Of a stretch of 47,329 bases of DNA, positions 1 to 10,341 are shown one piece after another. Below the pieces are notes generated by a model. That model did no database searches. It had not been told where the DNA came from and worked only from the letters and a program-made list of their open reading frames with translations. Each line of letters begins with the position of its first letter. The stretch's first letter is position 1. Source of the stretch: Jiangellales bacterium (GTDB lineage Bacteria; Actinomycetota; Actinomycetes; Jiangellales; Jiangellaceae); the NCBI GenBank assembly GCA_030447955.1, contig JAUJNY010000001.1, forward strand, positions 590,056-637,384, written 5' to 3'. The translations under genes were made by a program, and so were the position numbers.

Positions 1-1
1 C

Positions 2-1021
<1,020 letters not shown>

Positions 1022-1025
1022 GGAC

Positions 1026-2174
1026 TTACGCAGCCGCGTGGGTCCGGTGCGCGATGACCTGGGCGTAGTGCTCGAGCAGCTCGTCGACCACCACGTCCCA
1101 GGAGCGGCCGAGCACCGAGGCCCGCGCCGCGGCGGCGAACTGCCGGCGCAGCAGGGCGTCGCCCGCGAGCAGGCCGACGGCCCGGCGCAGCCGCGCGTCG
1201 TCCTCCGGAGCGACGAGGAAGCCGGTGCGTCCCGGCCGGACGAGGTCCAGCGGGCCACCGCTGGCGGAGGCGACGACAGGGACCCCGGAGGCCATCGCCT
1301 CCTGGATCGCCTGGCAGAAGGTCTCGTCGGCGCCCGGGTGCACGAAGACATCGAGCGAGGCGTACGCCCGGGAGAGCTGCTCACCGGTAAGGAAGCCGAG
1401 GAAGGCCGCATCGGGCAGCGCGGCACGCAGCTCACCCTCGCCCGGTCCCTCGCCGACGACCGCCAACCGGACGCCGGGGAGGTCGCGCAGCGCCACCAGC
1501 CGTTCCACCTGCTTCTCGGCGGCCAGCCGGCCCACGTAACCGACGACGACCTCACCGCCCGGGGACAGCTGCGCGCGCAGGGCCTCGTCGCGGTACCGGG
1601 GGTGGAAGCGCTCGAGGTCGACACCGCGTCCCCACCGGGCCAGCCGGGGGAAGCCGCGAGCGGCCAGCTGCGCAGTCGTGGCGGTGGACGGGACGAGCGT
1701 GCGGTCGGCGAGGGTGTGCACCGCTCGTAGCCAGGACCAGATCGTCTCGTCGCCGACCGTGCGCCACAACCGGTAGCGGCGCGCGAACGCGGCCAGGTCG
1801 GTCTGGAACACCGCCACCGAGGGGATCTCCAGCCGGCGCGCGGCGAAGGCGCCGGCCCCGCCGAGGATCACCGGGGAGGCGAGGTGCACGACGTCGGGCG
1901 CGAAGGACGCCAGCAGCTTCTCGATCCGCCCGGCCGTCGCCAGCCCGATCGGGAAGGACTTGTAGCCGGGCAGCGCCACCGCGCGTACGACCTCGACCCG
2001 GTGCCCCGCGTACTCCTGGGGACCGGGAGCCGGCGCGATGACCAGCGCCTCGCAGCCCAGCTCGGCGAGGCGCTCGAGGACGCGGCAGACCGAGTTGGTG
2101 ACACCGTTGATGCGGGGGAGGAACGACTCGGCGACAATTGCGACCCGCACGCTGTCACGCTCGCGATGGCGCAT
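1026..2174 (-). CDS. GT4 family glycosyltransferase, MgtA-like (GDP-mannose-dependent mannosyltransferase)
   Basis: Retaining GT-B glycosyltransferase. The N-terminal VRVAIVAESFLPRINGV, followed by VLERLAELGCEALVIAP, closely resembles mycobacterial and corynebacterial MgtA, which adds mannose to a glycolipid precursor at the inner face of the membrane. The C-terminal Rossmann half carries GYVGRLAAEKQVERL and an EX7E motif in DETFCQAIQEAM, both typical of GT4 donor-binding sites. I chose the ATG at 2174. A longer in-frame GTG at 2243 would put a putative TTGACG/TGAGAT promoter (2266-2238) inside the gene, and homologues start near the MRVAIVAES segment. Protein length is 382. It converges on trpS and diverges from the mutase gene. 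Donor and acceptor are inferred from similarity only. Confidence 0.88.
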   Translation of the reverse strand: MRHRERDSVRVAIVAESFLPRINGVTNSVCRVLERLAELGCEALVIAPAPGPQEYAGHRVEVVRAVALPGYKSFPIGLATAGRIEKLLASFAPDVVHLASPVILGGAGAFAARRLEIPSVAVFQTDLAAFARRYRLWRTVGDETIWSWLRAVHTLADRTLVPSTATTAQLAARGFPRLARWGRGVDLERFHPRYRDEALRAQLSPGGEVVVGYVGRLAAEKQVERLVALRDLPGVRLAVVGEGPGEGELRAALPDAAFLGFLTGEQLSRAYASLDVFVHPGADETFCQAIQEAMASGVPVVASASGGPLDLVRPGRTGFLVAPEDDARLRRAVGLLAGDALLRRQFAAAARASVLGRSWDVVVDELLEHYAQVIAHRTHAAA

Positions 2175-2237
2175 GACCTGACCACCATGCCTCGGGGAGC
2201 GTTGCGGGAATGCTTGCTGAACGGCGGCTGTGCCTGA

Positions 2238-2266
2238 TCTCACGACTGCGCGACCGTCCGCGTCAA
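2238..2266 (-). promoter_or_regulatory. putative promoter of the GT4 gene
   Basis: On the minus strand TTGACG (2266-2261) is followed after 18 bases by TGAGAT (2243-2238). The -35 match is good and the -10 is poor. It would give a leader of about 60 bases before the ATG at 2174. Confidence 0.35.
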
Positions 2267-2289
2267 GTCTGCGGGCGTCCGCACTGCTC

Positions 2290-2324
2290 TAGTGTGGCGG
2301 CACCCCCTGGTCGGCTCGCGGAGG
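2290..2324 (+). promoter_or_regulatory. -10 box and ribosome binding site of the mutase gene
   Basis: TAGTGT (2290-2295) fits the actinobacterial TAnnnT -10 box. GGAGG lies at 2320-2324, four bases before the ATG at 2329. No clear -35 box is visible. Confidence 0.4.
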
Positions 2325-2328
2325 CGTG

Positions 2329-3921
<1,593 letters not shown>

Positions 3922-3924
3922 GTG

Positions 3925-4947
3925 ATGGGCGTGAGGCGGCGCCGGTGGTTGTTGCTCTGCTTGATCCTCGTGCTGCTCGGCTGCACGACGTCTCCGCCCG
4001 TAGCGGGGCCGGAGGTGTCGACCGAGATGTCGTCGGCGACCCCGTCGCCGACGCACTCCCCGTCACTCACCACGCCATCCGGCTCGGACACCCCAACTCC
4101 GTCCCCCACCTCCCCGACGCCCCCGGCGCCGGCGCCGCTCCGGTTCCGGCCAGGGGCGGCAGTGGACACGGTGCGCCGCCTGGCCGGGGACATCGGTCCC
4201 CGGGAGGCGACCACGGCGAGTTTCCGCCGGGCGGCGGACATGGTGGCGCAGCGGCTGCGCGGTCTCGGCTACGACGTACGGCGCCAGCGACTGTCCGTGC
4301 CGGCCGGGGAGTCCTGGGGGATTCCCGTCCCCGCGGGGGGTACCGCCAACGTCGTGGCCGCGCTGGCCGGATTCGACGCCACCAGCCCGCACGTGGTGGT
4401 GGGAGCCCACCTCGACACGGTGCCGCAGGCCCCGGGTGCAGAGGACAACGCCTCCGGCGTCGCCGTCCTGCTCGAGCTGGCCCGGCTCAGCGCGGGCGTC
4501 CGGCTGCCCACGCCAGTCGTCTTCGTGGCCTTTGCGGCGGAGGAGCCACGCGGTCCGGGTGACGACGACCATCACTTCGGCTCCCAGGCCTATGTGGCCG
4601 CCATGGGTCCGGCCGAGCGCGACGCCCTCGTCGGCATGGTCTCGCTGGACCGCGTCGGTGTGGGCCGGGAGGTTCCCGTGTGCACGGGTGGGCTGACCCC
4701 GCTGACGATCGCGACGGCCTTGCTGCGGACGGCGCAGCGCGCCGGCATCGCGGCGCGGCCGTGCGAGAACCGTACGAGTGACCACTGGTCCTTCGAAAAG
4801 GCTGGGCTCCGCGCCGCCCGGCTCGGCGGCACGGACTATGCGGAGTACCACTCCAGCCGCGACGTCCCATCCGTCGTCTCCGCTGCGCAGCTCGACCGCG
4901 TCGGTCGGCTGCTGTGGGCGCAGCTCAGGAGCGGCTTCCCGCGCTGA
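3925..4947 (+). CDS. M28 family zinc peptidase, secreted lipoprotein
   Basis: Extracellular metallopeptidase of the aminopeptidase (M28) type, predicted to be anchored in the membrane by a lipid. An Arg-rich N-terminus, a Leu-rich helix and the lipobox LLGC (Cys about residue 20) form a lipoprotein signal. A Ser/Thr/Pro linker of roughly 55 residues precedes the catalytic domain. Visible M28 zinc-site elements are VGAHLDT (His, and the Asp next to the catalytic Asp), EDNASG (bridging Asp), AEEPRGPG (catalytic Glu and ligand), SLDRVG and EYHSSRD (last His). Length and order are normal. The start is within a few bases of the mutase stop (3919-3921), so the two may be co-transcribed without an obvious functional link. 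The 3' end overlaps the convergent CapA-like gene by 23 bases. Substrate unknown. Confidence 0.88.
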   Translation: MGVRRRRWLLLCLILVLLGCTTSPPVAGPEVSTEMSSATPSPTHSPSLTTPSGSDTPTPSPTSPTPPAPAPLRFRPGAAVDTVRRLAGDIGPREATTASFRRAADMVAQRLRGLGYDVRRQRLSVPAGESWGIPVPAGGTANVVAALAGFDATSPHVVVGAHLDTVPQAPGAEDNASGVAVLLELARLSAGVRLPTPVVFVAFAAEEPRGPGDDDHHFGSQAYVAAMGPAERDALVGMVSLDRVGVGREVPVCTGGLTPLTIATALLRTAQRAGIAARPCENRTSDHWSFEKAGLRAARLGGTDYAEYHSSRDVPSVVSAAQLDRVGRLLWAQLRSGFPR

Positions 4948-6421
4948 ACGGCGGCCCGCTGGCCGCCCACATCCGCTCGAGGATCGCGTCGGCGCGCGGC
5001 CCGCCGACCACTCGGGGCGCGAAGTCCGCGCCGATGACGACCGGGACGAACTCGGCGGCCTTGACCTGGTCGTCCCAGAGCAGGACCTCGAGCGCCACCC
5101 CCTCCTGAGTCTCACGGGAGAAGTCCATGTCGAAGACGTAGTTGCCGAGCGAGTAGGCGATCAGCCGGCCACGGTGCAGCTCGGCTCCCTGCACCCAGTG
5201 CGGGTGGCCGCCGACGACCAGGTCGGCCCCCGCGTCCACGAGGGCCCGGGCCACCGTGCGCTGGTCCGGGACCGGGACGTTGGTGTACTGCTCGCCCCAG
5301 TGCGGGAGGACCATGACGACGTCGACCCGCGAGCGCAGCGCGCGGATCGCCCGTTCCAACCGGTCTAGCTGCCCCTGGTCGAGTGGGCCCAGCCGGGGGC
5401 GCATCGCCAGCCGTACCGTGCCCGGCCGGTCGGCTCCAGCCGCGGGGCTCTCCCCGATCGCGTTGAACGCCAGCACGCCGAAGCGCACGCCGCCCCGCTC
5501 CACCACGGCCGGCGCGCGAGCCACCCGGGCGTTGGCGCCCGCACCAACCGGCGTGATGCCCGCCCGGCGCACCAGCCGCACGGTCTCGACCAGTGACCGG
5601 GGGCCGTAGTCGCCGACGTGGTTGTTGGCGAGCGAGAGAACGTCGAAGCCGGCCAGCCGCAAGCCCGAACGCACCTGCGGGACCGCGCCGAAGGAGTCGT
5701 CGCCCTGGCGGGGCGGCCCCAGCTGGGACAGCGAGCTCTCGAGGTTGCCGAGCGTCAGGTCGGCTGCTGCGAGCCGCCGCGCGGTGGGACGCAGCGGTGC
5801 CGCGAAGTCGCCCGCCGCGGCCATCACGTCGTGCACGCCACGGGCCAGCATCACGTCGCCGACCACCGTCACCGAGACGACGCGTCCCGGCGCCGGGCCG
5901 GGCACGCCCAGGGGATACTCCGACGGGTCGGCGATCGGGTCGACCCCGTCCACCGTGAGGACGCGTACGCCGGGGCCCACCGCGCTCGCCGGCACCACCG
6001 CGAGCGCGGTTGGGTCTCGGGCGACGACGTCCAGCGCCGCCTGGTCGGAGTCCAGCCGTACGCGTCCGGGGGCCGGGGTGCGGGGGCCGGCGACCAGCCG
6101 CAGCCGCCCCGCCGGCTCGCCGAGCTCGGCCCAGTCCCCGAGGTTGCCGCCGATCACCGCACGCGCCCGCCGCAGCGAGACGCCGGCCGGCGTGCGGGTG
6201 GCGTGAACAGCGAGGACGAGCGGGGAGCGGTCCGCCGGTGGAGACGGTGTCGGTGAGGGTCCATCCGGAGGCGGCGGCACGGACGGGGAGGCCGTGGACG
6301 GCGACAAGGCCGAGGTCGACGGGGTCGGCGTCGCGGCCATCCGGGCGGGATCGCCCGCCGAGCACCCGGCCGAGCAGACCGCCACTAGCAGGCCCACCAC
6401 CAGCGTCTTCGTCGACCGCAC
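4925..6421 (-). CDS. CapA-family metallophosphatase-like lipoprotein with N-terminal accessory domain
   Basis: Member of the PgsA/CapA (poly-gamma-glutamate synthesis protein) family, a calcineurin-like fold of uncertain biochemical role outside the cell. A signal peptide with SAGC lipobox is followed by a Ser/Thr/Pro linker. Residues of about 65-165 form an extra domain that looks like a degenerate phosphate-binding-protein segment (an inference). The CapA domain has VVGDVMLARGV, LTLGNLESSLS, LSLANNHVGDYG, LPHWGEQYT and VVGGHPHWVQG, then YSLGNYVFDMDF. The GTG start lies six bases after a TAnnnT box, so the message is probably leaderless. It diverges from the M20 gene. A second, shorter CapA-like lipoprotein lies at 15642-16802. 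Family membership is secure; function is not. Confidence 0.87.
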   Translation of the reverse strand: MRSTKTLVVGLLVAVCSAGCSAGDPARMAATPTPSTSALSPSTASPSVPPPPDGPSPTPSPPADRSPLVLAVHATRTPAGVSLRRARAVIGGNLGDWAELGEPAGRLRLVAGPRTPAPGRVRLDSDQAALDVVARDPTALAVVPASAVGPGVRVLTVDGVDPIADPSEYPLGVPGPAPGRVVSVTVVGDVMLARGVHDVMAAAGDFAAPLRPTARRLAAADLTLGNLESSLSQLGPPRQGDDSFGAVPQVRSGLRLAGFDVLSLANNHVGDYGPRSLVETVRLVRRAGITPVGAGANARVARAPAVVERGGVRFGVLAFNAIGESPAAGADRPGTVRLAMRPRLGPLDQGQLDRLERAIRALRSRVDVVMVLPHWGEQYTNVPVPDQRTVARALVDAGADLVVGGHPHWVQGAELHRGRLIAYSLGNYVFDMDFSRETQEGVALEVLLWDDQVKAAEFVPVVIGADFAPRVVGGPRADAILERMWAASGPPFSAGSRS

Positions 6422-6427
6422 CGAAGC

Positions 6428-6433
6428 AGGCTA
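6428..6433 (-). promoter_or_regulatory. leaderless-type -10 box of the CapA-like gene
   Basis: TAGCCT on the minus strand ends six bases before the GTG at 6421. The box overlaps an alternative ATG (6433) of the divergent gene, which argues against that ATG as a start. Confidence 0.5.
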
Positions 6434-6459
6434 TGCCCCCCGATACCGACGTGGACCGA

Positions 6460-6465
6460 TACCGT
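6460..6465 (+). promoter_or_regulatory. leaderless-type -10 box of the M20 gene
   Basis: TACCGT ends six bases before the ATG at 6472. CGATACCG occurs twice 16 bases apart (6441-6448 and 6457-6464), which could be a small operator or chance. Confidence 0.45.
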
Positions 6466-6471
6466 CTGGGC

Positions 6472-7668
6472 ATGCATCCGGCCGCCCTCTCGGCGCTCGA
6501 CTCGCACGTCGAGAAGCTCGCCGAGGACCTGGTGGCCCTGCGCCGGGACCTGCACGCGCACCCCGAGCTTGGACGTGCCGAGGTACGCACCACCCGGGTC
6601 GTGCACGACATGCTGACCGAGGCCGGCCTGTCGCCGGTGCTGCTGGAGGGCACCGGGCTGTTGTGCGACATCGGCGGGGCGGACGGCGACATGGTCGCGC
6701 TGCGCGCGGACCTCGACGCGCTCCCCGTCCCGGACGAGAAGGACCTGCCCTACCGCTCGACGGTGCCCGGCATCTGCCATGCCTGCGGCCACGACGTGCA
6801 CACCGCGGTGCTCGTCGGTGCCGGGCTGGCCCTCGCCGTCCTCGACCGGCAGGGGTTGCTGCCCCATCCGGTGCGCCTGGTGTTCCAGCCCGCCGAGGAG
6901 ACCATGCGTGGTGGCGCCCTCGACGTCATCGCCGCCGGCGGCCTGGATGGGGTCCGGCAGATCCTCGCGCTGCACTGCGACCCCTCGCTGCCGGTCGGTC
7001 GGGTGGGGCTGCGGGTCGGGCCGATCACCTCTGCCTGTGACGTCCTGTACGTGCGCCTGCGCGGCCGCGGTGGTCACACCGCCCGACCGCACGCCAGCGA
7101 GGACATGGTGTATGCGCTCGGGGTGCTCGCGACGCAGCTGCCGGCGGTGCTCTCCCGCCGCGTCGACCCGCGTGCTGGCCTGACGCTGGTGTGGGGCCGC
7201 ATCACCGCGGGCGTCGCGCCCAACACGATGCCATCCACCGGCGAGCTGCATGGCACGCTGCGCTGCCTCGAGCCGGCCGCCTGGGTGGCCGCTCCCGACC
7301 TGCTCCCGCGCCTGATCGACGAGATCGTGGCGCCGTACGGTGTGCGGGCGGAGGTCGAGCTCACCCGCGGCGTCCCGCCGGTCGACAACCATGCCGACGC
7401 GGTCCGCGACCTGGCCCGGGCCGCCGCCACAGTCGTCGCGGGGGACGCCGTCGTCGAGACGGGGCAGAGCCTCGGCGGTGAGGACTTCGCGTGGTACCTC
7501 GAGCACGTCCCCGGCGCCATGGCACGCCTGGGGACCGCGACGCCCGGTGAAGAGGGCAGCCAAGACCTGCACCGCGGGACCTTCGACATCGACGAGTCGG
7601 CGATCGCGGTCGGGGCCCAGCTGCTCGCCGCGGCGGCGCTCGGCGGCCCGGACCAGCGCCTGCGCTGA
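6472..7668 (+). CDS. M20 family amidohydrolase / peptidase
   Basis: Cytoplasmic di-zinc hydrolase of the M20D type (IAA-amino acid hydrolase, hippurate hydrolase, N-acyl-aminoacylase relatives). The sequence shows LRRDLHAHPELG, ALRADLDALPV, HACGHDVHTA (zinc His and Asp), FQPAEET (catalytic Glu and ligand), the dimerisation-domain motif GRGGHTARPH and the C-terminal GGEDFAWY. All catalytic elements are present and the length of about 398 residues is usual. Start: the ATG at 6472 follows a TAnnnT box by six bases and gives the common MxPAALSAL-type beginning. The upstream ATG at 6433 would overlap the -10 box of the divergent gene. The nucleoside operon follows after about 80 bases with its own promoter. 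The substrate cannot be read from the sequence. Confidence 0.9.
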   Translation: MHPAALSALDSHVEKLAEDLVALRRDLHAHPELGRAEVRTTRVVHDMLTEAGLSPVLLEGTGLLCDIGGADGDMVALRADLDALPVPDEKDLPYRSTVPGICHACGHDVHTAVLVGAGLALAVLDRQGLLPHPVRLVFQPAEETMRGGALDVIAAGGLDGVRQILALHCDPSLPVGRVGLRVGPITSACDVLYVRLRGRGGHTARPHASEDMVYALGVLATQLPAVLSRRVDPRAGLTLVWGRITAGVAPNTMPSTGELHGTLRCLEPAAWVAAPDLLPRLIDEIVAPYGVRAEVELTRGVPPVDNHADAVRDLARAAATVVAGDAVVETGQSLGGEDFAWYLEHVPGAMARLGTATPGEEGSQDLHRGTFDIDESAIAVGAQLLAAAALGGPDQRLR

Positions 7669-7687
7669 GCGGTCGGGCGGTGGGGGC

Positions 7688-7744
7688 TACGCTGCGCCGG
7701 ATTGGGCGCCCCCGTGCACCGCGGGGCGCCAGCAGCGAAAGGAG
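7688..7744 (+). promoter_or_regulatory. promoter, leader hairpin and RBS of the nucleoside operon
   Basis: TACGCT (7688-7693) is a -10 candidate. The leader then holds a perfect 8-bp inverted repeat, GGCGCCCC at 7705-7712 and GGGGCGCC at 7723-7730. The loop contains the palindrome GTGCAC. AAAGGAG (7738-7744) sits six bases before the TTG start. The hairpin ends directly before the ribosome site, so it could affect translation or be an operator; this is inference. Confidence 0.5.
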
Positions 7745-7750
7745 ACACCC

Positions 7751-8785
7751 TTGCCACGGGTGACCAGCATCGCGACGGCCCTCGCCGCCGCCGTCCTCGC
7801 CGTCGCCGGGTGCGCGTCCGAGTCGGAGCCGGCGAGCACCGCGACCGGCTCGGAAGAGACGCTCAAGGTCGGCCTCGCTTACGACATCGGTGGCCGGGGC
7901 GACCAGTCCTTCAACGACTCCGCCGCCGCCGGCCTCGACCGGGCCAAGGCGGAGTACGGCGTCGAGACCAACGAGTCCGTCGCCTCGGAGGGTGAGCCGG
8001 AGTCGGCCAAGGAGGAGCGGTTGCGCCTGCTCGCCCAGAACGGCTTCGACCCGATCATCGCGGTCGGCTTTGCCTACGGCCCGTCGCTGGCCCAGGTGGC
8101 ACCGGAGTTCCCCGACGTACGCTTCGCGATCGTCGACGACGCGTCGGTGATGGAGGACAACGTCGCCAACCTCATCTTCGCCGAGGAGGAAGGCTCCTTC
8201 CTCGTCGGGGCGGCCGCCGCGCTGAAGTCGCAGAGCGGCCAGCTGGGCTTCATCGGCGGCTGCACCGTCCCGCTCATCGGCAAGTTCGAGGCCGGCTATG
8301 CCGCCGGGGCCAAGCACATCAACCCCGACGCCGAGGTCGACGTCCGCTACCTCTCTGACCCCCCTGCGTGCCCCGGGTTCAGTGACCCGGCAGCCGGCAA
8401 CACCGCCGCCACGGGGATGTACGAGTCGGGGGCCGACATCGTCTACCACGCGGCCGGCGGCTCCGGCAGCGGCCTCTTCGAGGCCGCCGACGCTGCAGGC
8501 GGGCTGGCGATCGGCGTCGACTCCGACCAGTACCTCACGGCGGATGAGGCAGTGCGGGACGCCATCCTCACCTCCATGCTCAAGCGCGTCGACGTGGCCG
8601 TCTTCGACTTCATCACCTCCGTGCGCGACGGTGACTTCACCGCCGGCGAGGTCGTCTACGACCTCGAGGCCGGAGGAGTCGGGTACTCCACCTCCGGCGG
8701 GCAGGTCGACGACATCACCGACCAGCTCGACGAGATCGCGCAGAAGATCATCGACGGCGAGATCAAGGTCCCGACGGAGCCGTGA
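7751..8785 (+). CDS. BMP-family nucleoside-binding lipoprotein (ABC transporter)
   Basis: Extracytoplasmic substrate-binding protein of the basic membrane protein family (PnrA/TmpC/BmpA), which captures purine or other nucleosides for the ABC transporter encoded next. The signal peptide ends in the lipobox AVAGC. The mature part begins ETLKVGLAYDIGGRGDQSFND, where the family's conserved Gly-rich stretch and following Asp lie, followed by IIAVGFAYGPSLAQVA, FPDVRFAIVDD and IVYHAAGGSGSGLFEAA. The start is a TTG preceded by AAAGGAG six bases upstream, the clearest ribosome site in the window. The stop overlaps the next start (GTGA). Family is certain; that the ligand is a nucleoside follows from family knowledge and from the deaminase and phosphorylase genes downstream. 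Confidence 0.92.
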   Translation: MPRVTSIATALAAAVLAVAGCASESEPASTATGSEETLKVGLAYDIGGRGDQSFNDSAAAGLDRAKAEYGVETNESVASEGEPESAKEERLRLLAQNGFDPIIAVGFAYGPSLAQVAPEFPDVRFAIVDDASVMEDNVANLIFAEEEGSFLVGAAAALKSQSGQLGFIGGCTVPLIGKFEAGYAAGAKHINPDAEVDVRYLSDPPACPGFSDPAAGNTAATGMYESGADIVYHAAGGSGSGLFEAADAAGGLAIGVDSDQYLTADEAVRDAILTSMLKRVDVAVFDFITSVRDGDFTAGEVVYDLEAGGVGYSTSGGQVDDITDQLDEIAQKIIDGEIKVPTEP

Positions 8786-10341
8786 GCGAGCCCTCGACGG
8801 TGGAGCCCGGTGCCCCGGTCCCCACGTCGGAGGCAGCCGCCCCCGCCGTCGAGCTCGCCGGTATCACCAAGCGGTTCCCGGGTGTGGTCGCCAACCGGGA
8901 CGTGGACATCCGCGTCCGCGGCGGGACGGTCCACGCGGTCGTCGGTGAGAACGGCGCCGGCAAGTCAACGCTGATGAAGATCCTCTACGGTGCGCAGCGG
9001 CCGGACGAGGGGACGATCCGCATCGCCGGCCGCGACGTGGAGCTGCGGTCGCCGGCCGATGCGATCAGCCACGGCGTCGGCATGGTCTTTCAGCACTTCA
9101 TGCTCGCCGACAACCTCAGCGTGCTGGAGAACGTCGTGCTCGGCGCCGAAGGCCGACACGGCATCGGGGACGGCGCCCGACGGCGGGTCCTCGAGCTCTC
9201 GCAGGCGTACGGGCTCGGCGTCGATCCCGACCCCCTGGTCGCCGATCTCGGTGTCGGGGACCGGCAGCGGGTCGAGATCCTCAAGGTGCTCTACCGCGGG
9301 GCGCGCATCCTCATCCTGGACGAGCCGACCGCGGTGCTCGTGCCCCAGGAGGTTGCCGAGCTCTTCGCCAACCTCCGCGCGCTCAAGGACCAGGGGCTCA
9401 CCGTCATCTTCATCTCCCACAAGCTGGACGAGGTGATCACCGTCGCCGACGAGATCACCGTCATGCGCCGTGGCTCGACGGTCGCCACCGTGCTGCCGGC
9501 CGAGGTGACGGCCCGCCAGCTCGCCGAGCTCATGGTCGGCAGCGAGCTGCCCTCACCGCAGACCCGCGAGTCGACCGTGACTGACGTCATGGCGCTGCGG
9601 GTCGAGGGGGTGACGTTGCGCGCCACCGACGGCCGTACCTTGCTCGCGGACATCGACTTCGCTATCCGTCGCGGTGAGGTGCTGGGGATCGCCGGCGTCG
9701 AGGGCAACGGGCAGGCGGAGCTCGTCGAGACCGTGATGGGCATGCGCACCCCTGCCGCCGGACGGGTGCTGCTCGGTGAGCAGGACGTGACCCGCTGGTC
9801 GACGCGGCGCCGCCGGGAGGCGGGGATCGGCTACATCCCGGAGGACCGTCACCGCCACGGCCTGCTGCTCGAGGCACCGCTGTGGGAGAACCGCGTCCTC
9901 GGCCACCAGACCACACCGCCGAACGCCCGCGGGCCGTGGATCAACCGGGCGGGGGCGCGCGCCGACACCCGCCGGATCGTCGAGCGCTACGACGTCCGTA
10001 CGCCCGGCATCGACGTGGTGGCGTCCGCGCTGTCCGGCGGCAACCAGCAGAAGCTGATCGTGGGCCGGGAGATGAGCGGCGAACCGCTGGTGCTCATCGC
10101 CGCGCACCCGACCCGCGGGGTCGACGTGGGAGCTCAGGCCGCGATCTGGGAGTACCTGCGCCAAGCCCGCGCCGACGGTCTCGCGGTGCTGCTGGTGTCC
10201 GCCGACCTGGACGAGCTGATCGGCCTGTCCGACACCATCCGGGTCATCCTGCGCGGGCGGGTGATCGCTGCGCTCGACCCCTCCGATGTCAGTCCCGAAC
10301 AGCTGGGATCGGCGATGACGGGCGCCGGAGCCCCGGCGTGA
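8782..10341 (+). CDS. nucleoside ABC transporter, double ATP-binding protein
   Basis: Fused pair of ABC ATPase domains (519 residues) that powers nucleoside import, related to YufO/NupO. First domain: Walker A GENGAGKST (residues 55-63), Q-loop FQHFM, signature region LGVGDRQRVEI (usual form LSVGEQQRVEI) and Walker B ILILDEPTAVL. Second domain: degenerate Walker A GVEGNGQAE, intact signature LSGGNQQK and a Walker B VLIAAHPTRG in which the catalytic Glu is missing. A degenerate second site is normal for this family. The gene starts in a GTGA overlap with the binding-protein gene and ends in a GTGA overlap with the first permease, so translation is probably coupled. Confidence 0.95.
   Translation: MSEPSTVEPGAPVPTSEAAAPAVELAGITKRFPGVVANRDVDIRVRGGTVHAVVGENGAGKSTLMKILYGAQRPDEGTIRIAGRDVELRSPADAISHGVGMVFQHFMLADNLSVLENVVLGAEGRHGIGDGARRRVLELSQAYGLGVDPDPLVADLGVGDRQRVEILKVLYRGARILILDEPTAVLVPQEVAELFANLRALKDQGLTVIFISHKLDEVITVADEITVMRRGSTVATVLPAEVTARQLAELMVGSELPSPQTRESTVTDVMALRVEGVTLRATDGRTLLADIDFAIRRGEVLGIAGVEGNGQAELVETVMGMRTPAAGRVLLGEQDVTRWSTRRRREAGIGYIPEDRHRHGLLLEAPLWENRVLGHQTTPPNARGPWINRAGARADTRRIVERYDVRTPGIDVVASALSGGNQQKLIVGREMSGEPLVLIAAHPTRGVDVGAQAAIWEYLRQARADGLAVLLVSADLDELIGLSDTIRVILRGRVIAALDPSDVSPEQLGSAMTGAGAPA

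Noticed and set aside
5112-6692. Alternative minus-strand frame overlapping the CapA-like gene and the M20 start
   Set aside because: The other minus-strand frame encodes the recognisable CapA domain; this one gives Ala/Arg/Gly/Pro-rich sequence without motifs.
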